55,567 nt of DNA from W425 sp964503235 (lineage in GTDB: Bacteria > Chloroflexota > Dehalococcoidia > Dehalococcoidales > RBG-16-60-22): the NCBI GenBank assembly GCA_964503235.1, contig CAZCZJ010000005.1, forward strand, positions 1 through 55,567, in the 5' to 3' direction. This document shows positions 8,412-15,776 of this stretch, piece by piece. Position 1 is the stretch's first letter. Every line of letters starts with the position of its first letter. Position numbers and translations under genes: made by a program. The notes under the pieces are model-generated. The model searched no databases. It saw nothing but the letters and a program-made list of their open reading frames with translations, and had not been told where the DNA came from.

Positions 8412-9049
8412 AAGCAGTGTTTCTCGATAGAGACGGAGTCATTAACAAGCTTATTTACCATCATGAACACGGCATTATCGACTCCCCTTTTACCGTTGAG
8501 CAGTTTTCACTGATAAACGGAGTGGGGAAGGCTATTAAAAAACTGCGTGAAAACGATTATAAGGTAATACTGGCATCCAACCAGCCCGGTATCGCCAAAG
8601 GATTCTTCTCGAGGGACATTTTTCAGAAAATAAGAAAAAGGATGAACAATCTACTCACCGTATCCGGAACCGGACTTGACGGGGAGTATTATTGTCTGCA
8701 TCATCCCGAGGCGGTAATTCCCCGGCTCAGGACAAACTGCGAATGCCGCAAGCCCGGGCCGGGTCTATTATTAAAGGCAGCCAGAGAAATGGACATCGAT
8801 TTATCACAATCATGGATGGTAGGTGACGGTATTACCGATATTCAGGCGGGAAAACAGGCAGGCTGCCGGACAATTCTGATAGGCAGGATGAAGTGCGAAC
8901 TATGTGAAATGATGAATAGACTCGAAGCCGTACCGGACTTCATCGCACCCAATCTTACGGAAGCAGCTGATTATATACTGATGAAAGGAGACCAACAATG
9001 GAAATCTTCATTGATTCAGCGAGTATCGACAATATCGAAAAATGGCTAG
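8408..9049 (+). CDS. gmhB: HAD-IIIA phosphatase, D-glycero-D-manno-heptose-1,7-bisphosphate 7-phosphatase
   Basis: A 213-residue HAD phosphatase. D7 and D9 of FLDRDGVIN are the nucleophile and acid; SNQPGI is motif II; CRKPGPG holds the motif III Lys; VGDGITDI is motif IV. The zinc site of GmhB is visible as C96-x-H98 and C111-x-C113. Start is GTG, overlapping gmhA by 4 bases. The C-terminal 18 codons overlap the transaldolase start by 52 bases, which is unusual and suggests the tail was extended by a lost stop. A close but truncated copy lies at 12.2-12.6 kb. Confidence 0.92.
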   Translation: MKAVFLDRDGVINKLIYHHEHGIIDSPFTVEQFSLINGVGKAIKKLRENDYKVILASNQPGIAKGFFSRDIFQKIRKRMNNLLTVSGTGLDGEYYCLHHPEAVIPRLRTNCECRKPGPGLLLKAAREMDIDLSQSWMVGDGITDIQAGKQAGCRTILIGRMKCELCEMMNRLEAVPDFIAPNLTEAADYILMKGDQQWKSSLIQRVSTISKNG

Positions 9050-9684
9050 AGATGGGAGTTATCGACGGCGTTACCACCAATCCCAGTATCATGTTCGGCG
9101 ACGGCGTTTATGACGCCGAAGCCGGAGCCAAAGCTATCGCGACACTGATCCACCCCCGTCCCTTAAGCGTCGAAGTTACTACCAATGACCTGAATGGAAT
9201 GGTAGAACAGGCAGAGATGTTTGCCTCCTGGGCTCCGAATATCGTTATCAAGATACCTCAGATAACCCAGGACGGTATCCCCTGCTACGGTGTTATCAAT
9301 CACCTGGAAGCGGAGGGAATCAGGGTAAATGCCACCGCCGCCCTGTCACTGGGTCAGGTGATACTCGCCGCCAAGGCTAAAGCAACCTATATCAGCATCT
9401 TTACCGGTCGCCTATCCGATGAGGGAGGCAACGCCGCCGAGGTTATCAGCAACGCCGCCGACTGGCTGGAGCGCTGGGAATACAAGAGTAAGTTGATAAT
9501 CGGCAGCATCAGGTCGGTCGGCGATATCCTGAGTGCGGCCATAGCGGGCGCCCATATCATCACCATACCACCGGCTTTCCTGACTAAAATGGCCGACCAC
9601 AAATATACCCGTGAGACTGTCCGGCAATTCGTGGCCGATGCCCAGAAGGCTACCGAGCAGATGAAAACAGCCACGCGGGTTTGA
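8998..9684 (+). CDS. Transaldolase / fructose-6-phosphate aldolase family enzyme
   Basis: A 228-residue class I aldolase barrel of the short TalC/FSA group (usual length 210-230). MEIFIDSASIDNIEKW starts the first strand, VIDGVTTNPSIM is the second, IVIKIP carries the Schiff-base Lys (K85, same number as E. coli FSA), and ISIFTGRLSDEGGNAAEVI is the phosphate loop region. An AAAGGAG site precedes ATG although it lies inside the end of gmhB. Placed with gmhA, it may make the sedoheptulose-7-phosphate that feeds the heptose route; this role is inferred from context. A shrunken copy is found at 12922-13082. Confidence 0.9.
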   Translation: MEIFIDSASIDNIEKWLEMGVIDGVTTNPSIMFGDGVYDAEAGAKAIATLIHPRPLSVEVTTNDLNGMVEQAEMFASWAPNIVIKIPQITQDGIPCYGVINHLEAEGIRVNATAALSLGQVILAAKAKATYISIFTGRLSDEGGNAAEVISNAADWLERWEYKSKLIIGSIRSVGDILSAAIAGAHIITIPPAFLTKMADHKYTRETVRQFVADAQKATEQMKTATRV

Positions 9685-9724
9685 TTAGTTTACTGAGAAT
9701 AATTATGCGGGGGAAGAAAACCAC

Positions 9725-10561
9725 ATGGACCTACTTTTTATTATCATCACTTCAGTCCTGCTTGTTCCCCTGGCTATTCTCACCGGTGGACTGGTCAGAA
9801 TCGTATTAGGTCTGCTCTTTGTCCTTTTCTTTCCCGGTTATACTCTCATGGCGGCGCTCTTTCCCCGGAAAACCGATCTGGAAATAATCACACGCCTGGC
9901 GATAAGTCTGGGTACGAGCGTAGCACTGGCAGGGCTCCTTCTCCTTTTATTGAACTTTACGCCATGGGGTCTGCAGCTCTATCCAATCATCGTTGTCCTG
10001 TTCCTTTTCACCGGCACCGCGGCGGTTATCGCCTGGCTGCGCCGCAAGAGGTTTGCCCCCAAGGAACGCTTTGACCCGACCCTGAACCTGAAGTTGGCAA
10101 CAATATTCCGTTTCTGGACGGAAAGGAAACACCTGGAAAGGGCTCTTATAGTCATACTGGCGCTGGCTATAATCGGGACTATCGGTACCCTGGGTTTCGT
10201 TATCGCCGCACCCAAAGCGGGTGACCCGTATACCGAATTCTACCTTCTTGACCTGGATAAGAAGGCCGATTATTACCCCAGCGAGTTAGCCGTAGGAGAA
10301 GATGGTGAGGTAATCGTAGGCATAATTAACCGGGAGGGTGAGGCAACCGTCTACAACATCGAGATAGTGTTTGACGGAGAAAAAACGGACGATATAGGCC
10401 CCATTAATCTGGGACAGGAAGAGAAATGGGAGCAAGGGGTAACATTTACGCCCACCCGGGACGGACCGGACCAGAAGGTAGAATTCCTGCTTTATAAAGA
10501 CAGCCGTCAACTCTATCAGGAACTCCACCTCTGGATAGATGTCAGCGGTGATGTAATTTGA
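9725..10561 (+). CDS. DUF1616 family membrane protein
   Basis: A 278-residue protein with four N-terminal membrane helices (first 2 inside LLFIIITSVLLVPLAIL and VRIVLGLLFVLFFPGYTLMAALF), a charged linker RRKRFAPKERF, a fifth helix near residues 140-162, and a ~110-residue outside C-terminal beta domain ending LYQELHLWIDVSG. The FFPGYTLMAALFPRK segment is characteristic of DUF1616. A paralogue with the same layout is at 30724-31551 in the other glycan operon. Members often sit in surface-glycan clusters of archaea and Chloroflexota; function is unknown. Forty bases separate it from the transaldolase. Confidence 0.85.
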   Translation: MDLLFIIITSVLLVPLAILTGGLVRIVLGLLFVLFFPGYTLMAALFPRKTDLEIITRLAISLGTSVALAGLLLLLLNFTPWGLQLYPIIVVLFLFTGTAAVIAWLRRKRFAPKERFDPTLNLKLATIFRFWTERKHLERALIVILALAIIGTIGTLGFVIAAPKAGDPYTEFYLLDLDKKADYYPSELAVGEDGEVIVGIINREGEATVYNIEIVFDGEKTDDIGPINLGQEEKWEQGVTFTPTRDGPDQKVEFLLYKDSRQLYQELHLWIDVSGDVI

Positions 10562-10610
10562 GAACCGGGTCTTGCCAAAATAGTGTAAAGAGAAAGGTTA
10601 CCGGAGATAA

Positions 10611-10707
10611 ATGCAAAACGACAAAAGACAATTCATCACCGGGGGCGCCGGATTCATCGGAAGCCATCAGGATAGCCGCCAGGAGACTTCGGGGTAAGGA
10701 GGAATAA
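10611..10707 (+). pseudogene. Remnant of an NAD-dependent sugar epimerase (both ends kept)
   Basis: Only about 97 bases remain. The N-terminus reads MQNDKRQFITGGAGFIGSH, the Rossmann start of an extended SDR, closely like the intact epimerase at 14778. Right after it, in the next frame, comes IRIAARRLRG, which matches the C-terminal AIRIAAKRL of the intact epimerase. So roughly 900 bases from the middle are gone. The join lies at GCCATC, which can be read as the GSH codons on one side and the AI codons on the other, consistent with a deletion between short identical sequences. It lies directly before a nucleotide-sugar dehydrogenase, the same order as the intact pair at 14.8-17.1 kb. Confidence 0.8.
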
Positions 10708-10713
10708 CAGACC

Positions 10714-12039
10714 ATGTCGAAACGTAACAGAATTTGCGTCATTGGAACCTGGCATCTCGGTAGTGTGGTGTCCGCCTGTTTGGCTGACCTGGGCTATACC
10801 GTCGTCGGAGCCGACCAGAACAACAGGTCGATAGAAGTTCTAAACAAAGGCATCGCTCCTCTGTTCGAGCCGGGTCTAGAGGAACTGATAAATAGGAACA
10901 TAAAAGCCAACAGATTAAGCTATACCACCCATATAGCGGATGCCGTAAAAGGCTGCAATCATGTTCTGATAACCTATGATACTCCTGTTAGTGAAAACGA
11001 CGAGGTGGATTTATCCGGAATATTCGCTACTGTCAATGAAATAGCCGAACACCTGGAGAACAACACGGTAATCACAGTAAGTAGTCAGGTACCCGTAGGT
11101 ACCTGTGAACAGATAAAGGCAATGATTCAGAAGCTCAATCCTTCGCTGGACTTTGATATTGCCTACAGTCCGGAAAACCTGCGACTGGGACAGGCCATAG
11201 AGCGATTTCTCCATCCGGAGAGAATAGTCATCGGCGCCGAAAATGACACCACGCTGGATAAAGTAGAAAAACTGTTCAGCGTTATTGATGCCCCGATAAT
11301 AAGAATGAACTTAAAAACAGCCGAGATGACCAAACATGCTATCAATGCGTTTCTGGCGACATCAATCAGCTTCGCCAACGAAATGGGCAATCTCTGCGAC
11401 GAGGTAGGCGCGGATGCCTCCAGGTTAGCGCAAGCGCTGGCATCGGATGCGCGGATAGGGCCGCACCTGCCGCTGTCCCCGGGGCTGGCCTTTGGGGGCG
11501 GGACATTAGCTCGCGACCTCAAGATTCTGCAGGACCTCGGCGACCGTCTGAACTACCAGACATGGCTCATCGACGGAGTGGTGCAGGTAAATGAGCAACA
11601 GAAGAAGCTGGTAATCAGGAAACTGGAGAAAATATACGGTTCGGTGGGTAAACTGACGGTAGGGGTCCTGGGGCTAGCCTATAAAGCCGGTACCTCTACC
11701 CTGCGCCGTTCCACCGCTCTGGAAATCATCGGTCGTCTGGTTTACGGGGGCGCTACGGTCAAGGCTTATGACCCCAAAGCGGATGCCGAGGAAGTCAGGG
11801 CACACCGGGAATTCGAATTCTGCGATGACCCGTATCAGACCGCCAAAAACAGCGATGCCCTGGTTATTGCCACCGACTGGCCGGAGTTCCGTGAGCTGGA
11901 TTTTGATTTGATTAAATCAGTGATGAAAAAACCGGTGCTCATCGATGCGAAAAATATGCTGGACGGTAGACCGCTGCTGGCAAAAGGCTTCCTCTACTCG
12001 GGAGTAGGAACAGGAATGGACTATGCAGCTAGAAAATAA
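10714..12039 (+). CDS. UDP-glucose/GDP-mannose dehydrogenase family protein lacking the catalytic Cys
   Basis: A 441-residue protein covering all three domains of the family: N-terminal NAD domain (RICVIGTWHLGSVVS), central domain with SPENLRLGQAIERF and the conserved E204, K207, N211 (TAEMTKHAINAFLA), and the C-terminal UDP-binding domain with GLAYKAGTSTLRRS. At the site where the family has FGGSCFPKD with the thioester Cys, this protein has AFGGGTLARD, so Cys becomes Thr264 and Lys becomes Arg. The paralogue at 15777 shares the change, so it is not decay. It may perform only the first oxidation to an aldehyde, or act on another substrate. AAGGAGG lies 11 bases before ATG. Confidence 0.9.
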   Translation: MSKRNRICVIGTWHLGSVVSACLADLGYTVVGADQNNRSIEVLNKGIAPLFEPGLEELINRNIKANRLSYTTHIADAVKGCNHVLITYDTPVSENDEVDLSGIFATVNEIAEHLENNTVITVSSQVPVGTCEQIKAMIQKLNPSLDFDIAYSPENLRLGQAIERFLHPERIVIGAENDTTLDKVEKLFSVIDAPIIRMNLKTAEMTKHAINAFLATSISFANEMGNLCDEVGADASRLAQALASDARIGPHLPLSPGLAFGGGTLARDLKILQDLGDRLNYQTWLIDGVVQVNEQQKKLVIRKLEKIYGSVGKLTVGVLGLAYKAGTSTLRRSTALEIIGRLVYGGATVKAYDPKADAEEVRAHREFEFCDDPYQTAKNSDALVIATDWPEFRELDFDLIKSVMKKPVLIDAKNMLDGRPLLAKGFLYSGVGTGMDYAARK

Positions 12040-12595
12040 AACGTGCATTATTACGGGCGGCGGCAGGGGTATCGGCAAAGCGATAGCCTTGGCTTTCGCC
12101 AGAGAGGGAGCCAACCTAGTCTTAGCCTCAAGAACTCGCCCGGAGCTTGAAGCGACGAAAAAGGGAATAATGGATTCCTCCGAGCATTTTTCCCTGATAA
12201 ACGGCGTTGGTGAAGCTATTAAAAAACTGCGTGAAAACGATTATAAGGTAATTCTGGTATCGAACCAGCCCGGCATTGCCAAAGGGCTCCTCTTGAGGGA
12301 TATATTTATAAAAATAAGAAAAAGGATGAATAGAATACTGGCCGTATCAGAGACGAGGCTTGACGGGGAGTACTATTGCCTACATCACCCCGAGGCAGTA
12401 AACCCCAGGCTCAGGACAAACTGTGAATGCCGCAAGCCCAAGCCGGGTCTTCTGTTACAGGCATCCAGAGAAATGGACATCGATTTAGCACAATCATGGA
12501 TGGTGGGTGACGGTATTACCGATATTCAGGCGGGAAAACGGGCAAGCTGCCGGACGATTCTCATCGGCAGGATGAAGTGCGAGTTTGCTACTTGA
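12023..12595 (+). pseudogene. Chimeric ORF: SDR N-terminus joined to a GmhB-like phosphatase lacking its nucleophile
   Basis: The first ~46 codons are the start of a classical short-chain dehydrogenase (CIITGGGRGIGKAIALAFA). From about residue 48 the sequence becomes a close copy of the gmhB product at 8408, starting at its GIIDS position, with the Zn residues CLHH and CEC, CRKPKPG and VGDGITDI all present. The DRDG nucleophile motif is missing, so it cannot work as a HAD phosphatase. After the stop, a frameshifted continuation (ARPDAVCPDL, then stop, then GAAKLV) matches the gmhB C-terminus up to about 12665. This is a deletion scar that fused two genes. It overlaps the dehydrogenase stop by 17 bases. 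Confidence 0.85.
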
Positions 12596-12693
12596 TGGAC
12601 GAGGAAAATGCCAGACCTGATGCTGTGTGTCCCGACCTATGAGGAGCAGCCAAGCTGGTTGGAATTAAAGTACGAGATAATGTGGATTTAAGT

Positions 12694-12885
12694 ATGAAAA
12701 GAGAGTTGATGGATATTCTGGCTTGTCCAGTTTGCAAGGGAGACTTGAAGCTTGGCGTGACAGACGAAAATGAAACAGAGGTAGTTAGCGGCTCACTATA
12801 TTGCCCTAGATGCGATGTACACTACCCTATCGTGGACACCATCCCTAACCTTTTGCCATTGGACAGGAGTTATAAGTCGGGCTAG
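12694..12885 (+). CDS. Trm112-family small zinc-binding protein
   Basis: A 63-residue protein (start ATG 12694, or GTG 12682 giving four more residues). MKRELMDILACPVCKGDLKL followed by LYCPRCDVHYPIVDTIPNLLP is the Trm112/UPF0434 pattern: two Cys pairs (CPVC and CPRC) for one zinc, then the hydrophobic IPNLLP tail. Proteins of this kind activate methyltransferases or occur as orphan genes in glycan clusters. It is the only small gene that stayed intact within the decayed cassette, wedged between the GmhB and transaldolase remnants. Several methyltransferases occur in the operons downstream, but a partner cannot be named. Confidence 0.8.
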   Translation: MKRELMDILACPVCKGDLKLGVTDENETEVVSGSLYCPRCDVHYPIVDTIPNLLPLDRSYKSG

Positions 12886-12921
12886 TCTGTGCTGGGAACA
12901 CTAACTTATAGGAGGATAGAC

Positions 12922-13082
12922 ATGGAAATCTTTATTGACTCGGCAAAAATAAGCGAGATTGAAAAGTAGCTTGGGATGGGGGTAATAGATGGCGTTACCA
13001 CCAATATACCAAGGAGACGGTAAGGCAATTTGTAAACGACGCCCAAAAGACACTGGAGACGATAGAGAAGGTGAAACGCTAA
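12922..13082 (+). pseudogene. Transaldolase remnant with internal deletion and stop
   Basis: A good ribosome site (AGGAGG) and ATG are followed by MEIFIDSAKISEIEK, an in-frame TAG, then LGMGVIDGVTTN. These match the first 28 residues of the transaldolase at 8998. The next bases, in a shifted frame, give YTKETVRQFVNDAQKTLETIEKVKR and a stop, which match its last ~25 residues. About 500 bases from the middle are absent. The intact gene has ACCACCAAT at the first edge and ACCACAAAT at the second, so the deletion probably joined two near-identical 9-base words. The next gene starts 14 bases later. Confidence 0.88.
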
Positions 13083-13096
13083 TAGCGAGAGAAAGG

Positions 13097-13783
13097 ATGA
13101 ACAGACCTGAGAATTGTCCCAGTGTTACCGTGCTTATCTGCACACTCAATGAGGAAAGGAATCTACCTCATGTTCTCCCTAAAATACCCCGGTGGGTGGA
13201 CGAAATCCTCCTTGTAGATGGTCATTCTACCGACAACACGTTTGAGGTGGCTAAGGAAATTCGTCCCGGGGTTAAGGTGCTATATCAGCTAGGGAAAGGC
13301 AAGGGTGACGCCATAAAGTATGGGGTGGAACATGCCAGTGGCGATATTATTGTGACCTTAGACGCGGACTGCGAGACTGACCCTGAAGATATACCCAGGT
13401 TTGTTGTACCCCTCCTGAATGGATACGACTTCGCCAAGGGTTCTCGGTTGGCTCATGGCCACCCCGTAAACATGCCTTGGCACCGCTGGTTTGGCAACAA
13501 TATCCTTGCCGTTACCTCTAATATTCTCCATGGGACGAAATATACAGACATCTGCTCTGGTTATAACGCTTTCTGGAATAGTGCCTTTTTACGCCTAAAG
13601 CTCATTCATAACGGTTTTGAGATGGAACAGGAAATGCTCGTAAAGGCTAAGAAGGCAGGTCTAAAGGTGACGGAGGTAAATCATTGCAGTGCTGGGAGGC
13701 TCAATGGTACCAGCAAGGTCTCTGATATCAAGCAAGGGCTTTTAGATTGGATAGTTATTATTAGGGAGTGGTTTCGTGGCTGA
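13097..13783 (+). CDS. GT2 glycosyltransferase, polyprenyl-phosphate hexose synthase type
   Basis: A 228-residue family-2 glycosyltransferase without membrane helices. Motifs: VLICTLNEERNLPHVL, ILLVDGHSTDNT, the DXD-like VTLDADCETDPEDI, and DICSGYNAFW, which corresponds to the acceptor region of DPM1-like enzymes; EMEQEMLVKAKKAGLKVTEV is the later conserved helix. ATG at 13097 is chosen because a longer frame from 12989 would run through the transaldolase remnant; the local ribosome site is AAAGG. It likely transfers a sugar from a nucleotide donor to polyprenyl phosphate. It heads the + strand glycan operon and overlaps the next gene by 8 bases. Confidence 0.87.
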   Translation: MNRPENCPSVTVLICTLNEERNLPHVLPKIPRWVDEILLVDGHSTDNTFEVAKEIRPGVKVLYQLGKGKGDAIKYGVEHASGDIIVTLDADCETDPEDIPRFVVPLLNGYDFAKGSRLAHGHPVNMPWHRWFGNNILAVTSNILHGTKYTDICSGYNAFWNSAFLRLKLIHNGFEMEQEMLVKAKKAGLKVTEVNHCSAGRLNGTSKVSDIKQGLLDWIVIIREWFRG

Positions 13784-14777
13784 GCAGTCTCTCCTTTCCA
13801 TCGTCATCACTTGCTATACTACCGAGAGACTGAGGGATGTCCTTGAGCTTCTTGACAGCATAAAAGCTTTGACCTATCCCTACACTGAAACCATAGTAGT
13901 AGTGGAAAGGTCGATAGAGTTATTTGACCATATCAGGATATATGCGGCTGTAAATACTCATCCCCAGGTGAAGGTAGTATTTAATTATAGCGAGCCGGGG
14001 CTATCATCAGCCAGAAACCTGGGTATCAAAGAGGCAAGGGGAGATATAATAGCCTTTGTTGATGACGATGCTCTCCTTTTTTCTGATTGGGCAGAAGAGA
14101 CGGTGAAGACTTATGAGGATGGCTCTACCATCGGCGTCACTGGTCCCATTTTGCCTCTATGGGAAGATGAGATTGTAGACTGGTTTCCCAGCGAACTTGA
14201 TTGGATACTCAGTTGTGCTGGTTTCTCAGGTATTACCGAGAGGGAAGAAGTGAGGAATGTCTTTGGAACTAACATGTCATTCAGGAGGGAAGCCTTTGAT
14301 TCTGCTGGTCTATTTCTGACTCAGTTGGGAGCCAAGGGGGGTGGTGAGAGCGGAAAGCACGAGCTTGTGGGCGATGAAACTGAGTTTTCGATAAGAGTAG
14401 GCCGAAAGACAGGAAAGCGCATACTATATAATCCGAGGGTGAAGGTACAGCACAGGGTCTACAAATATCGAGTTACCCCTATGTTTATCGCGAGGAGAGC
14501 CTATTGGGAGGGCTATACCAAGGCTATGTTCAATCAGAGCTACCGTAATAGCAATAAAGACGAGAAACTTTTGAGTGTTGAATACCAGTTGCTGCGACGC
14601 ATACTGACCCAGCTTTTCCCCAGCATATTGAAAGGTCTCTTTAGAAAACCTGCCACTGCTTGGCGCAGGTTATCCATAACCATCAATGCTGTATTTTTCG
14701 TTGCCGTCGGCTATTTCTGTTATTCGTTCCAGCGCCTTCTCGGACGTGCCCAAACCATATTTCATGAAAGTTTATGA
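13776..14777 (+). CDS. GT2 glycosyltransferase
   Basis: A 333-residue glycosyltransferase. The GT-A core is seen in SIVITCYTTERLRDVLELLDSI, GLSSARNLGIKEARGDIIAFVDDDA (the DDD metal site) and GTNMSFRREAFDSAG; DETEFSIRVGRKTG carries the likely catalytic acidic residues. A C-terminal hydrophobic stretch (TINAVFFVAVGYFCYSF) may touch or cross the membrane. Start is GTG at 13776 overlapping the upstream gene, and the stop is directly adjacent to the next ATG. It resembles the AglG-like branch of archaeal and bacterial glycosyltransferases. Donor and acceptor are unknown. Confidence 0.87.
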   Translation: MAEQSLLSIVITCYTTERLRDVLELLDSIKALTYPYTETIVVVERSIELFDHIRIYAAVNTHPQVKVVFNYSEPGLSSARNLGIKEARGDIIAFVDDDALLFSDWAEETVKTYEDGSTIGVTGPILPLWEDEIVDWFPSELDWILSCAGFSGITEREEVRNVFGTNMSFRREAFDSAGLFLTQLGAKGGGESGKHELVGDETEFSIRVGRKTGKRILYNPRVKVQHRVYKYRVTPMFIARRAYWEGYTKAMFNQSYRNSNKDEKLLSVEYQLLRRILTQLFPSILKGLFRKPATAWRRLSITINAVFFVAVGYFCYSFQRLLGRAQTIFHESL

Positions 14778-15752
14778 ATGAAAGAAAAAGATATGAAACA
14801 GGATATCAAATTTAGCAAACACTTTGTTACTGGAGGAGCCGGCTTTATTGGCAGCCATCTAGTGGATAGACTAGTGGCTGAGGGTAAGGAGGTTACAGTC
14901 TACGATAACCTGTCTGCCGGGAAGAAGGAGTATATCGCCCACCACCTGAGCAAGAGCAATTTCCACTTCCACCATGCCGACGCCCTTGATCTAGACACAT
15001 TGACCACGGCGATGTGTGGTCATGAGGTAGTATGGCACCTCGCCGCCAATAGCGACATACCCGGTGGCAACAAAAATACCGATCTCGATTTGAAGAATGG
15101 CACCATAGCCACGCGTAATGTGCTCGAGGCGATGAGGCAGAACAATATTAACAAGGTCCTTTTTTCCTCCAGCTCCACGGTGTACGGGGATGTGCCGCTG
15201 GTGGCGTTGGCTGAGACCAACGGCCCGCTCCTGCCCATCTCGCTTTACGGTGCCAGCAAGCTGGCCTGCGAGGGACTGCTCAGCGCCTATTGCCACCTCT
15301 TCGGCTTCCAGACATGGGTATTCAGGTTCGGTAATGTGTTGGGGACAAGGATGGGGCACGGGGTCATCCATGATTTCATCAACAAGCTAAAGAGGAACCC
15401 GCGCGAGCTGGAGATTTTGGGCGACGGCAACCAGCAAAAGAACTATTTCCTGATTGAGGACTGTCTGGACGGCATGAACTGGGCCTTTCAGAATTCAGGC
15501 AAACGCATTGACGTCTTCAACCTAGGTTGTGAGGCCACAGTGACGGTGACAGAAATAGCGCTGATAGTAGTGGAACAGATGGGGTTGAGCCAGGTAAAAT
15601 TCAAATACACTGGCGGGGTGAGGGGTTGGCCCGGTGATGCCCCTTATGTTCAGTACGATGTGAGGAAGATGAAGAAATTAGGCTGGAGTGCTTCTCACAC
15701 CTCCGCCGAGGCAATACGCATCGCTGCCAAGCGTCTAATCGAGTCTACTTGA
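14778..15752 (+). CDS. NAD-dependent epimerase/dehydratase (UDP-hexose 4-epimerase type)
   Basis: A 324-residue extended SDR. TGGAGFIGSHLVDRL binds NAD, LAANSDIPGG and SSSSTVYG surround the catalytic Ser, SLYGASKLACEG carries Tyr and Lys, and VFRFGNVLG follows. C-terminal WPGDAPYVQYDVRKMKKLGW is typical for UDP-sugar 4-epimerases. The start may be ATG 14778, directly after the previous stop, or ATG 14793, which better matches the epimerase N-terminus; no clear ribosome site decides this. It is followed 24 bases later by the second nucleotide-sugar dehydrogenase. A nearly erased copy is found at 10611-10707. Confidence 0.87.
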   Translation: MKEKDMKQDIKFSKHFVTGGAGFIGSHLVDRLVAEGKEVTVYDNLSAGKKEYIAHHLSKSNFHFHHADALDLDTLTTAMCGHEVVWHLAANSDIPGGNKNTDLDLKNGTIATRNVLEAMRQNNINKVLFSSSSTVYGDVPLVALAETNGPLLPISLYGASKLACEGLLSAYCHLFGFQTWVFRFGNVLGTRMGHGVIHDFINKLKRNPRELEILGDGNQQKNYFLIEDCLDGMNWAFQNSGKRIDVFNLGCEATVTVTEIALIVVEQMGLSQVKFKYTGGVRGWPGDAPYVQYDVRKMKKLGWSASHTSAEAIRIAAKRLIEST

Positions 15753-15776
15753 AGCTAAGCAATTGGAGGCAAAACC

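Noticed and set aside
12989..13096. Longer N-terminus for the GT2 gene at 13097
   Set aside because: The extra 36 codons run through the transaldolase remnant in another frame; the GT2 domain begins right after ATG 13097.
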